A stretch of 64,000 nucleotides of DNA from assembly GCA_022842445.1 (NCBI GenBank), contig JALHPO010000007.1:62001-126000 (forward strand). Reading direction: 5' to 3'. Made by a program: the position numbers and the translations under genes. The notes under the pieces were generated by a model. That model made no database searches, was not told the origin of the DNA, and saw only the letters and a list, made by a program, of their open reading frames with translations. Source of the DNA: Nitrospira sp. (GTDB taxonomy: Bacteria > Nitrospirota > Nitrospiria > Nitrospirales > Nitrospiraceae). Of the stretch, positions 1 to 8,873 are shown piece after piece (position 1 is the stretch's first letter; each line of letters begins with the position of its first letter).

Positions 1-149
1 TCGCACGCGGCGTCCATGACACCGACGTCACGACCTCCTGTCAGCACGACCCAGCCGCGCCGCGCAATCAACTCTCCCAGAATTCGCGCGTTGTCGAGGT
101 CCTTCTTCTTGGCCTTCGCCGGCCCCATCACTCCTACAATAAATCGCAT
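1..149 (-). CDS. LOG/TIGR00725-like nucleotide-binding protein (N-terminus only)
   Basis: Only the first 49 codons are inside the window and the gene runs off the left edge. The start reads MRFIVGVMGPAKAK and continues to GWVVLTGGRDVGVMDAA, the Rossmann-like opening and glycine-rich TGGR segment seen in LOG / lysine-decarboxylase-like proteins of the TIGR00725 type. A good Shine-Dalgarno (GGGGAGGAT) sits just before the ATG, which fixes the start. Known relatives are phosphoribohydrolases or unassigned nucleotide-binding proteins; the catalytic part is not visible, so the reaction cannot be stated. Confidence 0.7.
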   Translation of the reverse strand, partial: MRFIVGVMGPAKAKKKDLDNARILGELIARRGWVVLTGGRDVGVMDAAC

Positions 150-176
150 CGATCCTCCCCATCGTCGTGCAATCGA

Positions 177-1844
177 TTAAAACCGCGATCCCGCCAGCGT
201 CACATCGGCATGGGTCCATGCGGTTTTGAATCGCTGTTCCACTACCTCCGCCTCAGCCTGTTTGCCCTGAGATTGGAGACTCTGCATCAATCCGTAACAG
301 GCCCAGCCGTTGTCGGGATGTTTGGCCAGATCTGTTCGGTAGACCTCCTCGGCATCGGAAGCCCGTTTCGCCGCCAACAAGGTCGCTCCCAGGTAATGAC
401 GGATAGGAATCGGCCAGAACGACGGTTCGGAATACGGCAAGCCGTCTTCTATCAGCACGGCATCTTTCAGCAGCTTGATCGCGCCGTCGTATTTCCCGCG
501 GCGGGCGGCAATCTCGCCTGCCAACAGACGTTCCGCAATCTTGAGCAGGACTCGCTCAGTTTTCTCCTCAGGCGTGCGATCCCGCCCCAAGCGTTTCGTC
601 AATCCTACTAAAACCGAGTGTTCACCTTCCGCTCCCGGGAGACGCCCGGTGCCCGCCAAGGCCAAACCGCGCCCAAGCCGCCATAGGCCATTGTGCAGAC
701 GAAGGCCCTTGCCGGGCGCCGGCTCCCGCAACAATTCGGTCCACTGCCCGAAGCGTATCATGGACCAGAGGGGGGTCACACGAAACAGTTCCTTCCATTT
801 ATCTTTCTGCGCCGCTTCCTCGCCGATCCGTTCAGCCAGCTGTCGTGCAACCTCCAAGGATTTAGCCTGTCGCCCCTCCATGGCCAATGACGCCCATAAG
901 AAATGGAGGTTGTGCGGGTAGTAGCTGTCGGCATAGTCACCGGCTACGTTCCGACCAGCCAGGTACGCCTGATCGGTATGAGCCGCGTGCGCATTCCGCT
1001 CCGCCGAGTCATGGTAACGGCCCAGGCGCATATAGATATGGGCCGGCATATGCACCAGGTGCCCCGCGCCCGGCATCAGGCCGGGCAAGCGATCCGCGCA
1101 GGCCAGCGCCCGCTCCGGAGCCGAAGAGGCTTCGACCGCATGGATGTAATAATGACAGGCGCCGGGGTGATCGGGATGCTTCGACAGAATCGACTCCAAG
1201 GTAGACACGATCTCCTCCGTACCTGGCCTTGGCTGCCCCTCCGCGGTCCACAAGTCCCAGGGCCGTAAGTCCATCAGGGCCTCGGCGAACAACACGCCGG
1301 CATCCGGATCGTCGGGAAACTCCAGCCAGAGCGCTCGCATCGCCTCTACATACGCTTTGTCGAGCGCCGCCCTGGATCTGCCTTTAGACACATACCGCTT
1401 GCTCAATGCGTCAATGTACCCGCGCTCGACTGCGCTCAGTCTTGCACTCTGCGCGCGCGCCTTGCCCAGCGCCTCCACGGCTCGCCGCTCCTGCTGCTTG
1501 CCCATCGCCGCATTGATGTTGGGACCTAACGCGAGGGCAATACCCCAATAGGCCATGCCGGCAGTGGGGTCGAGTTTGGCTGCTTCTTCAAACGCCTGAA
1601 TCGCTTCGTCATGGTTGAAGGCATACACAAACCGGAGACCTTGATCGAAATACCGTTGGGCCTGCGCTGAGGATGTTGTAATGGCATGGTGCAGGGTGCC
1701 GAGATTGTCATACAGCGGAACCCGCTGATGAGTATCCTGGGGAGCGGCCGCAGAGACTTGAGCCGGATCATAGCCCGTCCAGATTGCGGCACAGAGCAGG
1801 CATCCGTTGAGGATTCGGCTTATCAGTCGCATCTCGTGTGTCAT
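177..1844 (-). CDS. Secreted TPR-repeat protein
   Basis: A 555-residue protein with an N-terminal hydrophobic signal segment (about residues 5-32, ending near VSAA) and helical TPR-type repeats through most of its length. The clearest is near residues 65-105, where YFDQGLRFVYAFNHDEAIQ is followed by AFEEAAKLDP, and another lies near the C-terminus (DAEEVYRTDLAKHPDNGWACYG). Such proteins are predicted periplasmic scaffolds for protein-protein contacts; no catalytic motif was seen. The start may instead be the ATG four codons downstream at 1832; neither has a strong ribosome site. It stands alone, with a LOG-family gene downstream and a coiled-coil protein upstream on the same strand. Function unknown. 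Confidence 0.8.
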   Translation of the reverse strand: MTHEMRLISRILNGCLLCAAIWTGYDPAQVSAAAPQDTHQRVPLYDNLGTLHHAITTSSAQAQRYFDQGLRFVYAFNHDEAIQAFEEAAKLDPTAGMAYWGIALALGPNINAAMGKQQERRAVEALGKARAQSARLSAVERGYIDALSKRYVSKGRSRAALDKAYVEAMRALWLEFPDDPDAGVLFAEALMDLRPWDLWTAEGQPRPGTEEIVSTLESILSKHPDHPGACHYYIHAVEASSAPERALACADRLPGLMPGAGHLVHMPAHIYMRLGRYHDSAERNAHAAHTDQAYLAGRNVAGDYADSYYPHNLHFLWASLAMEGRQAKSLEVARQLAERIGEEAAQKDKWKELFRVTPLWSMIRFGQWTELLREPAPGKGLRLHNGLWRLGRGLALAGTGRLPGAEGEHSVLVGLTKRLGRDRTPEEKTERVLLKIAERLLAGEIAARRGKYDGAIKLLKDAVLIEDGLPYSEPSFWPIPIRHYLGATLLAAKRASDAEEVYRTDLAKHPDNGWACYGLMQSLQSQGKQAEAEVVEQRFKTAWTHADVTLAGSRF

Positions 1845-1916
1845 GAAAACAGGAATTCGTCGAGAGGACAGAGCACGATGGGAGAACCGATACTCTGACA
1901 GCTCACTGGGCGAGTG

Positions 1917-2576
1917 TTAGAGGTTCCGCGACGACAGCATGGGATCGTTGTCCTGAACAACGGCCTTCGCTTTGATCTCCGATGTTTTCACCACTACCTT
2001 TTGGCGAACGGGCCTATTGGGCTTGGCGGCCGCTGAGGCAATGCTTCCCGTCATACGCGATAGGGAACTGGCTTCTATTTCCTTGCCAAGATACGCAAGA
2101 ATCTGCCGTTGCGAGATCACTAGGGATTTCAGCTCCTGCACTTGCTCGGCAAGACGAGCGATGTCCTGCTGCTGACGCAGGAGGTAGGCCCTGAGTTCAG
2201 CGACTTCTTCAACGTAATTGCCCGTCGGCGCCGTAGCGGGAGTCGCTTGCGTGGCCTGCCGGACACATGGCGTCACGCCCTGCGACTGGTGGGGCAGCGC
2301 ATGCTCCACACCCGATTCCCCGGCGAGACTATGGTCGCGATGGTCATGTCCCTCCGGAAGTGCGTGCGGCATTGCCGCCTCAGTCGGTGCCGTCACCGAT
2401 GGTTCCTGTCGAGCCGGCAACGCGAACAGTTCCATGGCCGATCGAGCAACCGCTGCTCCGGTTTCCATCAACTTCTGGCCAAACGACGGTTTCGTCGGCC
2501 TTGCCGACGACAGCTGTTCCGGCGAGGGAATGCGCTGGATTAAATTGATCGGTTCATCATTGAATCGGCGAGACAT
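1917..2576 (-). CDS. Hypothetical protein with C-terminal coiled coil
   Basis: A 219-residue protein starting MSRRFNDEPINLIQRI. I chose this ATG because GGAGAAG precedes it at normal spacing; a longer open frame upstream runs toward the repeat element at 2699 and has no ribosome site. The first half is low-complexity, rich in Ala, Pro and His. Residues about 135-180 form a heptad-like helix (EEVAELRAYLLRQQQDIARL) likely to be a coiled coil. The tail is basic. There is no signal peptide and no recognised enzyme motif. I do not recognise the family; a structural or polymer-binding role is only a guess. Confidence 0.65.
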   Translation of the reverse strand: MSRRFNDEPINLIQRIPSPEQLSSARPTKPSFGQKLMETGAAVARSAMELFALPARQEPSVTAPTEAAMPHALPEGHDHRDHSLAGESGVEHALPHQSQGVTPCVRQATQATPATAPTGNYVEEVAELRAYLLRQQQDIARLAEQVQELKSLVISQRQILAYLGKEIEASSLSRMTGSIASAAAKPNRPVRQKVVVKTSEIKAKAVVQDNDPMLSSRNL

Positions 2577-2698
2577 CTGCGCTTCTCCACGCCTATTTGC
2601 ACCACCAAACGACATATGGTGACAAGCAGTCTGTTGTCTACTCCTGCCCGACACAAGAGTCAACGATTTTCTCCGGCTATTGATGGATAGCAGGCTGC

Positions 2699-2892
2699 TA
2701 ACCCGCATTATTCATGATCGCTTCTGCTGCAATCGCCGATCTGCTGCTGCGACAAGCCTGCGGGCGGCGGGTTCGCCCCTCGGTCCCTCGACGTACTTCA
2801 TGAGTACGCCTCAGAACCTCTAGGCTCCGCGCGCCGCTCTCTCGACGCGGCTTGGCGATTTCGCGACGAACCGTCATGACTAATAGGGACTA
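2699..2892. repeat. MITE-like 194-bp element, copy A
   Basis: One of four related elements. The left end reads TAACCCGCATTATTCATGA and the right end TCATGACTAATAGGGACTA, decayed versions of the terminal inverted repeat TAGCCCGCATTATTCATGA. Same orientation as copy B; copies C and D are inverted. The body shares the segments CTTCTGCTGCAATCG, GGTTCGCCCCTCGG and CGACGTACTTCATGAGTAC, the last forming a small internal hairpin. No open frame of its own. It fills most of the gap between the coiled-coil gene and the TldE gene; I see nothing else in 2893-3044. Confidence 0.8.
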
Positions 2893-3044
2893 AGGAGCGA
2901 TTGGCGAGAGGAGGGAAAACAGTTTTAAGTTTTGAATGGTGAGTGTTGAGTTCTGAGTTGTTCAGGCCGGACGATGGTCCCGAACCAGACAAACCAAATG
3001 AACCAACCAAACCAGACAAGCCACTTGACGGTTGACGAGCTAGG

Positions 3045-4388
3045 TCAGAAGCGTGTGACACTCGAAAAATTGAACTCCGGCAGGACCATCGCAGGCGCCA
3101 GCATCTTTCCAGTCTCCGCCGTGACCGCCTCCATCGGCCCCGTTGCAGCGTCGATCTGTTGAAACGCCCGGAGCGGACTGTCGTGGAATCGAAAATTCCT
3201 GATCGCGGAGACTATTTCTCCTTTTTCCACGAGGAATGTGCCGTCGCGAGTCATGCCGGTCAGGGTGAGATCGATGGGGTTGACAGTGCGGATATACCAG
3301 AAATTTGTGACCAGGATCGCGTAATCGGTCCGTTTGATGAGATCCTGAAGGTTGCCGCACGCGGCGCCGTTGACGGACAGGACCGGCGCGTCCAGAGTCG
3401 GAACGTCTTGTACTCCGTGGGTTTTTGCCGTGAACCGATCATGGGCCAGTTGGGTGAGCACGCCATGGTCGATCCATGTGGACGGCATGCTCGGCAGTCC
3501 TTCTGAGGTCAATCCCACCCCGAGCAGATCGGCATGATTGGGCGCATTACACAACGTCAGCCGGTCGTCGACGATCTGAGCTCCCAGTCTGCCTGCAAAT
3601 GGGCTGGTGCCTTTGTCGTAGGATTTGGCGTCGAGGGACCACATCAGCCATGTCCACAGACCTGCCACAGCGGCTGGTTCGAAAATGACCGGATAAGGCC
3701 CGGCTGGGAGCTCTATGGGCTCTCGGCCGCGCTTCGCCTTCGCAATGGCCGCCAGCGTCCGTTCCTGAATTTTCAGGTGATCCACCGAGCGATGCGCCGC
3801 CGCACTCCACCCGGTCGAGTCGCCGGCCTGGACGGTGAGGCTGAATCGTGCATCCGCCCGCGCTTCGTACCCGAAAAGTCCGTTGTTGGCCGCAATGCCC
3901 ACCGACGCCGCCGTGGTTGAGACCACCCCCGCAGCCAGGAGATTCTCCATGCGGCAGTGGCCGATGGCTTCGTTCGCATATTCGAGACGGCGCGCCGGTC
4001 CCGCCGCCGTGGTTTCCGGCCTGGCTGTTTCACGAGCCACGAACGGGAACGGTTCAGGAGGTGGAAGATATTCCGGATCCACCGGTGAGATCCGCGCAAT
4101 GCGCTCGGCCCGCGCGAGCGTGTCATGGATCGAGCCGGCGGTAAAATCCGTCGTGGACGCGGTGCCATGCCGCCGGTCGAATGCGACCGTCACGGCCAGC
4201 GTCCCGCGCCGCGTATCCACATTCTGCACGACTTGGTTATTCGCAAATCTGGTGGTTCCGGAATGCACATCGTGGAGCGTCACAATGGTCCCGTCACCTG
4301 AGGATCGGGTGAACACCAGGTCGGCGAGAAAGCGAAATTCCTCACGCCCCGTCATTTTCGGCCAGCGATTGGCGTTCCCCGCACTCAT
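3045..4388 (-). CDS. pmbA: TldE/PmbA-like subunit of the TldD/TldE protease
   Basis: A 447-residue protein of the TldD/PmbA (peptidase U62) family that lacks the HExxxH metal site, as expected for the TldE (PmbA) partner. Visible family features are an N-terminal alpha/beta half with repeated GTIVTLHD-type strands and a C-terminal beta half with GVLTQLAHDRFTAK and the closing DGTFLVEKGEIVSAIRNFRF segment. It overlaps the stop of tldD by four bases (ATGA), so the two are translationally coupled and should form the heterodimer. Known family members trim modified peptides or degrade unfolded proteins; the substrate here is unknown. The pair stands alone, without a nearby RiPP precursor. Confidence 0.88.
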   Translation of the reverse strand: MSAGNANRWPKMTGREEFRFLADLVFTRSSGDGTIVTLHDVHSGTTRFANNQVVQNVDTRRGTLAVTVAFDRRHGTASTTDFTAGSIHDTLARAERIARISPVDPEYLPPPEPFPFVARETARPETTAAGPARRLEYANEAIGHCRMENLLAAGVVSTTAASVGIAANNGLFGYEARADARFSLTVQAGDSTGWSAAAHRSVDHLKIQERTLAAIAKAKRGREPIELPAGPYPVIFEPAAVAGLWTWLMWSLDAKSYDKGTSPFAGRLGAQIVDDRLTLCNAPNHADLLGVGLTSEGLPSMPSTWIDHGVLTQLAHDRFTAKTHGVQDVPTLDAPVLSVNGAACGNLQDLIKRTDYAILVTNFWYIRTVNPIDLTLTGMTRDGTFLVEKGEIVSAIRNFRFHDSPLRAFQQIDAATGPMEAVTAETGKMLAPAMVLPEFNFSSVTRF

Positions 4389-5842
4389 ACATGCCCCTCA
4401 CCTCTGATGACCTGCACGTTTCGGAATCGCGCAGGGGATGCGGCATGGGTCATCCAGCCCGATTGGCCAGGCTGTCCCTTGCCACAGGTAATAAATCCGT
4501 ACCGCCGCCGGAAGGTTCGGTCCGCGACTCCGTCGCAGCTGTTCCAGAATTCCGGCGTGATCCCATGGTAGATCACATCGCGGAGCATGTGGGTGCGCTT
4601 CCCGTGTTCGATCAGCCAGAATGCGTCGCCGCCGAACTGAAAGTTATAGCGGCGTTGATCAATGCTGTAGGACCCGTGGCCTTCGATATAAATCCCCCGC
4701 TTCACGCCGGCGATCAGCTGATCGAGCGTGTCAGTCCCCGGATTAAGCCCGATATTGGCGATGCGCACGATCGGCACGCTGCCCCATCCGTCAGCCCGGT
4801 TCGATCCGCGTGAGCGTACCTCTCCGATCTTCGGCGCGACCTCGCGGTTCGTGCAGTACCCGACAAACAGACCATCCCGGACAATGTCCCATCGCTGGCA
4901 TACCACCCCGTCATCGTCATAACCGGTCGCAGCAAGCGTCTCCGGTTCCGTGTTATCGGCCACCAGCGTCACATGTCGAGAACCGAAGCGAAACGAACCC
5001 AGCTTGTCTGTTGTCAGAAAACTTGTGCCGGCGTAATTCGCTTCATACCCCAGTACGCGGTCCAGTTCAGTCGGATGGCCACAGGACTCATGCATGGTGA
5101 GGGAGAGGTGCTCCGGATCGAGCACCAGATCAAACGCTCCGGCGTCGACCGCCGGAGCTGAGACCTTTTCGAAGGCCTGCTCCGCAACGCGCGGTGCTTC
5201 CTGCATGAGACCGGTCTCTTCGATAAGCTCGTACCCCTTGCGGAGATGCGGGGTATTGAATGAACGTGTGGCGAATCGTCCCTCATAGAGGGCCGTCGCA
5301 CTGATCGCACCGTTTGTGGCCAGCAGGTCAAAGTCGAGAGCCGACCCTTCCGTAGACTCGAATCGTTTGCAATCCCGCCGCCACCACACTTCAGCCGTGC
5401 TCCGGACGATGCCGGGCCGGTCGTGCAACACCTCCATCGTGTTCAACAGCAAGCCGGTTTTCTGCTCCAACGGCACGGTCGCGGGATCGAGACGGACCGG
5501 CGTGACGATCCGGTCTCGATGGACCGGTTCTTCAACCAATCGGACCTTCTCAACCGCGATGGACGCCGAGCCTCGCGCGATCTCCACGGCCAGGTCTGCA
5601 ACGCGCGGCACCTCTTCCAGCGACAGAATCGAGCTCGCGGCAAACCCCCACGCACCGTGATAGAGGACACGCACACCGAATCCGCTGTCCTCGGTGTGAC
5701 GGATCGACGCGATGCGGCGATCCTCGCCCTGGATGTGTTCGGTCGTACTTTGTTGGATGCGAATGTCGCCGTACTCCGCGCCCGAAGCCTTGATGCGCCG
5801 CAGTGCGAGGTCGGCGAATTCTTCCCAGGTCGGAGAGCTCAT
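4385..5842 (-). CDS. tldD: TldD metalloprotease catalytic subunit
   Basis: The catalytic partner of the TldD/TldE heterodimer. The zinc-binding HExxxH motif is read as HESCGH at about residues 251-256 (counted from the ATG used here), inside SLTMHESCGHPTELDRVLG. Other family blocks are RGSNRADGWGSVPIVR and GIYIEGHGSYSIDQRRYNF, and the C-terminus carries ITCGKGQPGQSGW, close to the Cys-rich end used for metal binding in the family. Length (485 aa) matches E. coli TldD (481). A GTG three codons upstream (5851) is an alternative start. It is the first gene of a two-gene operon, overlapping pmbA by four bases. Confidence 0.93.
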   Translation of the reverse strand: MSSPTWEEFADLALRRIKASGAEYGDIRIQQSTTEHIQGEDRRIASIRHTEDSGFGVRVLYHGAWGFAASSILSLEEVPRVADLAVEIARGSASIAVEKVRLVEEPVHRDRIVTPVRLDPATVPLEQKTGLLLNTMEVLHDRPGIVRSTAEVWWRRDCKRFESTEGSALDFDLLATNGAISATALYEGRFATRSFNTPHLRKGYELIEETGLMQEAPRVAEQAFEKVSAPAVDAGAFDLVLDPEHLSLTMHESCGHPTELDRVLGYEANYAGTSFLTTDKLGSFRFGSRHVTLVADNTEPETLAATGYDDDGVVCQRWDIVRDGLFVGYCTNREVAPKIGEVRSRGSNRADGWGSVPIVRIANIGLNPGTDTLDQLIAGVKRGIYIEGHGSYSIDQRRYNFQFGGDAFWLIEHGKRTHMLRDVIYHGITPEFWNSCDGVADRTFRRRYGFITCGKGQPGQSGWMTHAASPARFRNVQVIRGEGHV

Positions 5843-6032
5843 GGCAATCACTCTCGAATTGAATGAGGGGATGGGTCAGTATAACAGGTGAGTAGCAAAA
5901 CCGTGAGCCCGTCGGGGTCGAACGGACGGGGCTAGAACTGCCCTGCGATGCCGGTGGAAATTCTGTCCTGGACGATGGGGGTGGCTTCGGGAATGTCCAA
6001 ACCGTTTCGCCGCACGTGTCCGACCATTCGTA

Positions 6033-6179
6033 TCAGTTGCACTGTTTCAGCGCCTGATGACTGATCACCAGTCTGACGATCGATCTGCCGATCTTTCGGT
6101 CGGTAATTTGATCCGTCACGCTCAGGTAGGTCACGCCATCTTCTGTGGGCGGCGGCTGCCTACCGGGGAAACCGGACAT
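6033..6179 (-). pseudogene. Possible short gene or gene remnant in a 470-bp gap
   Basis: The interval 5843-6312 between tldD and hpnR has no normal-length gene. It holds one open frame of 48 codons on the minus strand starting MSGFPGRQPPPTEDG and ending IVRLVISHQALKQCN. It reads like ordinary protein, with an upstream in-frame extension to a stop at about 6232, but there is no clear ribosome site. It could be the tail of a decayed gene or a small ORF by chance. Nothing else was recognised in the gap. Confidence 0.25.
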
Positions 6180-6312
6180 CCCGCCGAATCCAGTGGAGTC
6201 GAGGAGGCTGGGCAGTAATCGGCCTCCGATGCTTTATTGATCGACCTCAACAGAACGGAAGTGTTGCCCAGCCCCTTGCGCTCGACTGTTGGTAATCACC
6301 TTCCCGCCGAGA

Positions 6313-7857
6313 TCACACCACCGTGCCCATGCGGGTCTCGTCGACGAAGGTCTCGGTTGCATCGTCGATCGCCCGGCTGTGGCGGCCTTTCGGGGGCAGG
6401 ATGAAGAGTTGTTTCGGGTCGATCTTGTCTTTCTTCTCCGGCGGCATCGACATTTCATACTTCACTGGGCGACGGTGATCCGCCATTTGCAGCTCGGGAT
6501 TGTAGACGCTGTTGAACTTCCAGAGCATTTTGATGAAATTGGTTTGTCCCCGCATCAAGTGCCCGGCCGCAATCTTAGCCGTGCCTTTGAGCGCAGCCCA
6601 TCCGAGATGCTTCTTGTTGAGCACCTGTTGGGTCTTGACCAGTTCCGCATAAAACTCATGGAGCGGCATCTTGGTCGGCATCACGGCATGCTGAATGTCA
6701 AAGAGGCGGTAATCCCGCGTGTGGAGTTTGCGAGATTCCGTGAGCCAGCTCTCGGTTCCCGGGTACGGCGTATTGACGCTGATATTGACGATCTCCGGAA
6801 TTTCCAAGCACCACTGCCGGATGACTTCGAACCGTTGACGATCCCAATCCGGATCGGCGATGAGATTGATGGCCACGGTAATCCCAAGAGATCTGGCAAA
6901 CTCCAACGCCTCGAAGTTTTTGCCCAACGAGATGCGCTTACGGTGCATCTTGAGACCTTCGGCATCGATGGCTTCCACACCGAGGAACATGTACTGGAGC
7001 CCAAGCGTCTTCCAGAACTGGAAGACTTCTTTGTTGCGCAGGAGGACGTCGCCGCGTGTTTCCATGTAGTACTGCTTCTTGATCCCACGCCGCGCGACCG
7101 CTTCGCCGATCTCCATGCCCTGCTTACCCTGGATGAACGCCACGTCATCGACCAGGAAAATACCTGGTTCTTGAACCTGCTCCAAATCTTCAACGGCTTT
7201 CTCCGGGCTGACCATCCGATAGCTGCGTCCATAGAATGTCCAGGCGCTGCAAAAGGAGCAATCCCACGGACAGCCTCGTGCAAACTCGACGGAAGCGCAA
7301 GGATCCAGCACGCCGATGAAATACTTGTGCCGGTTCCGCAACAGATCGCGCGCTGGACGAACATTGTCCAGATTCTCGATAAATTGCGGCGGAGGTCCTT
7401 CGCCGTCGAGCGTGACGACGCCAGGAACCTTCGTAATCGCCTTACGGTCTTGCTCCACAGCTTCCAGCAACTTGGGAGCTGTGACTTCACCTTCGCCCCT
7501 CAGCACACAATCGATGGCGCCGTCGCCGTGCTTCAAAAAGTCCTGCGCCACAAAGGACGCGCTGTGGCCCCCGACGAAGACGAAGGAATGCGGCACTTCC
7601 CGCTTGGTCAATTTCGCTAGGTCCACGATCTCCGGAACGTTCGCGAGATAATTGCATCCGAAGGCGATGACATCAGGCTTCCACGACCGAAGCAGCGCCT
7701 CATAGTCCTGCCAGGTATCGGCCTGTAGATCGATCAGACGGACATCGTGCCCTGCCTGACGAACAGCCTGCGCAACCATCTCCAGACCGAGTGGTTCCAG
7801 CCGCAAATAAATTTTGGTGTACATCAAGGGACCGGGGTGAACTGCGAGGAATTTCAT
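6313..7857 (-). CDS. hpnR: Hopanoid C-3 methylase, B12-binding radical SAM enzyme
   Basis: A 514-residue protein with an N-terminal cobalamin-binding domain (residues about 1-150) and a radical SAM domain whose CxxxCxxC cluster site is CPWDCSFC (Cys196, Cys200, Cys203). The opening MKFLAVHPGPLMYTKIYLRL, the GCPWDCSFC block, the HTRDYRLFDIQHAVMPTKMP segment and the length all fit HpnR, which methylates hopanoids at C-3 in the inner membrane. I recognise the family but cannot exclude a close B12-radical SAM relative. No other hopanoid gene lies within the window, so it is an orphan here. Nitrite oxidisers of this lineage are among the bacteria reported to carry hpnR. Confidence 0.8.
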   Translation of the reverse strand: MKFLAVHPGPLMYTKIYLRLEPLGLEMVAQAVRQAGHDVRLIDLQADTWQDYEALLRSWKPDVIAFGCNYLANVPEIVDLAKLTKREVPHSFVFVGGHSASFVAQDFLKHGDGAIDCVLRGEGEVTAPKLLEAVEQDRKAITKVPGVVTLDGEGPPPQFIENLDNVRPARDLLRNRHKYFIGVLDPCASVEFARGCPWDCSFCSAWTFYGRSYRMVSPEKAVEDLEQVQEPGIFLVDDVAFIQGKQGMEIGEAVARRGIKKQYYMETRGDVLLRNKEVFQFWKTLGLQYMFLGVEAIDAEGLKMHRKRISLGKNFEALEFARSLGITVAINLIADPDWDRQRFEVIRQWCLEIPEIVNISVNTPYPGTESWLTESRKLHTRDYRLFDIQHAVMPTKMPLHEFYAELVKTQQVLNKKHLGWAALKGTAKIAAGHLMRGQTNFIKMLWKFNSVYNPELQMADHRRPVKYEMSMPPEKKDKIDPKQLFILPPKGRHSRAIDDATETFVDETRMGTVV

Positions 7858-8258
7858 TTCCTCAGACCTCCTTGAGAGACGCTCGTGCTAATTCGAAGTC
7901 GTCGTGGATAACTATTCAAACGGGCATGTCCGGCCAAGACAGGCGGTAGAGGCCCCAGGGCGTATGCAACGCGGGATTCTGACAGAACGGGCGCTGAGGT
8001 TCAACCACTAACCCACATGAGGTATGATCATGGTTACTGTGACCTCCAGTCGTCCACCGTTCGTGAAGCGCATCTCGCTGAGGAGTAAGAGCTGATAGCA
8101 GATGGCCGATGCCACGGAATCGGATCACAGCATTGGCTCGCTTAGATTCCCATTCCACCTCCCTACTATCAGCCATCGGCTATTCGCCATCGGCTCTTTC
8201 GAACGAACAGGAGCTTCCTCATGCTGGTTTTTCGTTCTCTTTGTGCTTACCATGTGTC
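7858..8258. other. 400-bp intergenic region, no gene seen
   Basis: Divergent spacer between hpnR and the HTH/zinc-ribbon gene. It contains the hpnR ribosome site (GAGGTCTGAGG region at 7858-7870) and a direct near-repeat of CCATCGGCTATTCGCCATCGG around 8170-8200. No RNA gene, terminator or convincing reading frame was recognised. Confidence 0.5.
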
Positions 8259-8567
8259 ATGCCGCCGCCCGAACGCACCGTCCGCCAGCGGATTATCGAA
8301 CTGCTGATCGGCACGCGGTTATCGTCTTATCAACTGGCACAGATGGTCGGCATTGCGGAACGGCTGATCGAAGGACATCTTCCGCATGTGGTTAAGACGC
8401 TGGCCCGGGACCGCACACAACGATTCGTGCTGGAACCGGCTGCCTGTTCCGACTGCGGGTTCGTGTTTCGGGACCGGACAAGGTTCACGAAGCCCAGCCG
8501 GTGTCCCACATGCCGGAGCGAGGGGATCACAGCCCCCCGGTATGGAATCGAGCCGGTCAGAAAATGA
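8259..8567 (+). CDS. Predicted HTH / zinc-ribbon transcription regulator
   Basis: A 102-residue protein starting MPPPERTVRQRIIELLIGT. Residues 1-60 look like a winged-helix/HTH fold (TRLSSYQLAQMVGIAERLIE) and the C-terminal third is a zinc ribbon with two Cys pairs: CSDCGF then CPTC about 19 residues later. This layout matches small predicted transcription regulators with an ArsR-like HTH and a rubredoxin-type ribbon (COG3357-like). The open frame extends 50 codons upstream, but that part looks non-coding, and the ATG at 8259 is where family-like sequence begins. It precedes a small lipoprotein gene on the same strand by 50 bp. Target genes unknown. Confidence 0.65.
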   Translation: MPPPERTVRQRIIELLIGTRLSSYQLAQMVGIAERLIEGHLPHVVKTLARDRTQRFVLEPAACSDCGFVFRDRTRFTKPSRCPTCRSEGITAPRYGIEPVRK

Positions 8568-8617
8568 TCCGGCCATCTGGACAGACGCGCGTCAAATGAG
8601 TAGGATACTGGTCGACC

Positions 8618-8842
8618 ATGGTTATGAAATTCCCACGTGCGATATTTTGCACCCTTGGTTTTCTCCTGGTGCTGGGCTGTTCCGACAAGGCCAAGGACTT
8701 GTTCGAAACCGCTGTGTTCGAAGAGAACCAAAATAATATACCCCATGCAAGGGAACTCTACGAAGAACTGATTCGCACCCACCCCTCCAGCAAACTAGCC
8801 GAACTCGCCAAAGCCCGATTAGCAGACTTGAAGGAACGGTAA
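8618..8842 (+). CDS. Small TPR-like lipoprotein
   Basis: A 74-residue protein with a type II signal peptide: basic start MVMKFPR, hydrophobic stretch and lipobox LVLGCS (Cys at residue 21), so the mature form should be a lipid-anchored 54-residue protein. The mature part forms a helical pair resembling one TPR unit (IPHARELYEELIRTHPSSKL) of the sort seen in BamD/YbgF-like outer-membrane proteins, but far too short to be either. It lies 50 bp after the HTH gene and converges on a DUF1295 gene. Function unknown. Confidence 0.7.
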   Translation: MVMKFPRAIFCTLGFLLVLGCSDKAKDLFETAVFEENQNNIPHARELYEELIRTHPSSKLAELAKARLADLKER

Positions 8843-8873
8843 CCCGCGGCCCATTCGGAACAACCGGAGTGCG

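Noticed and set aside
6289..7620. 443-codon open frame on the plus strand
   Set aside because: It is antisense to hpnR, lacks domain sense and arises from codon bias of the real gene.
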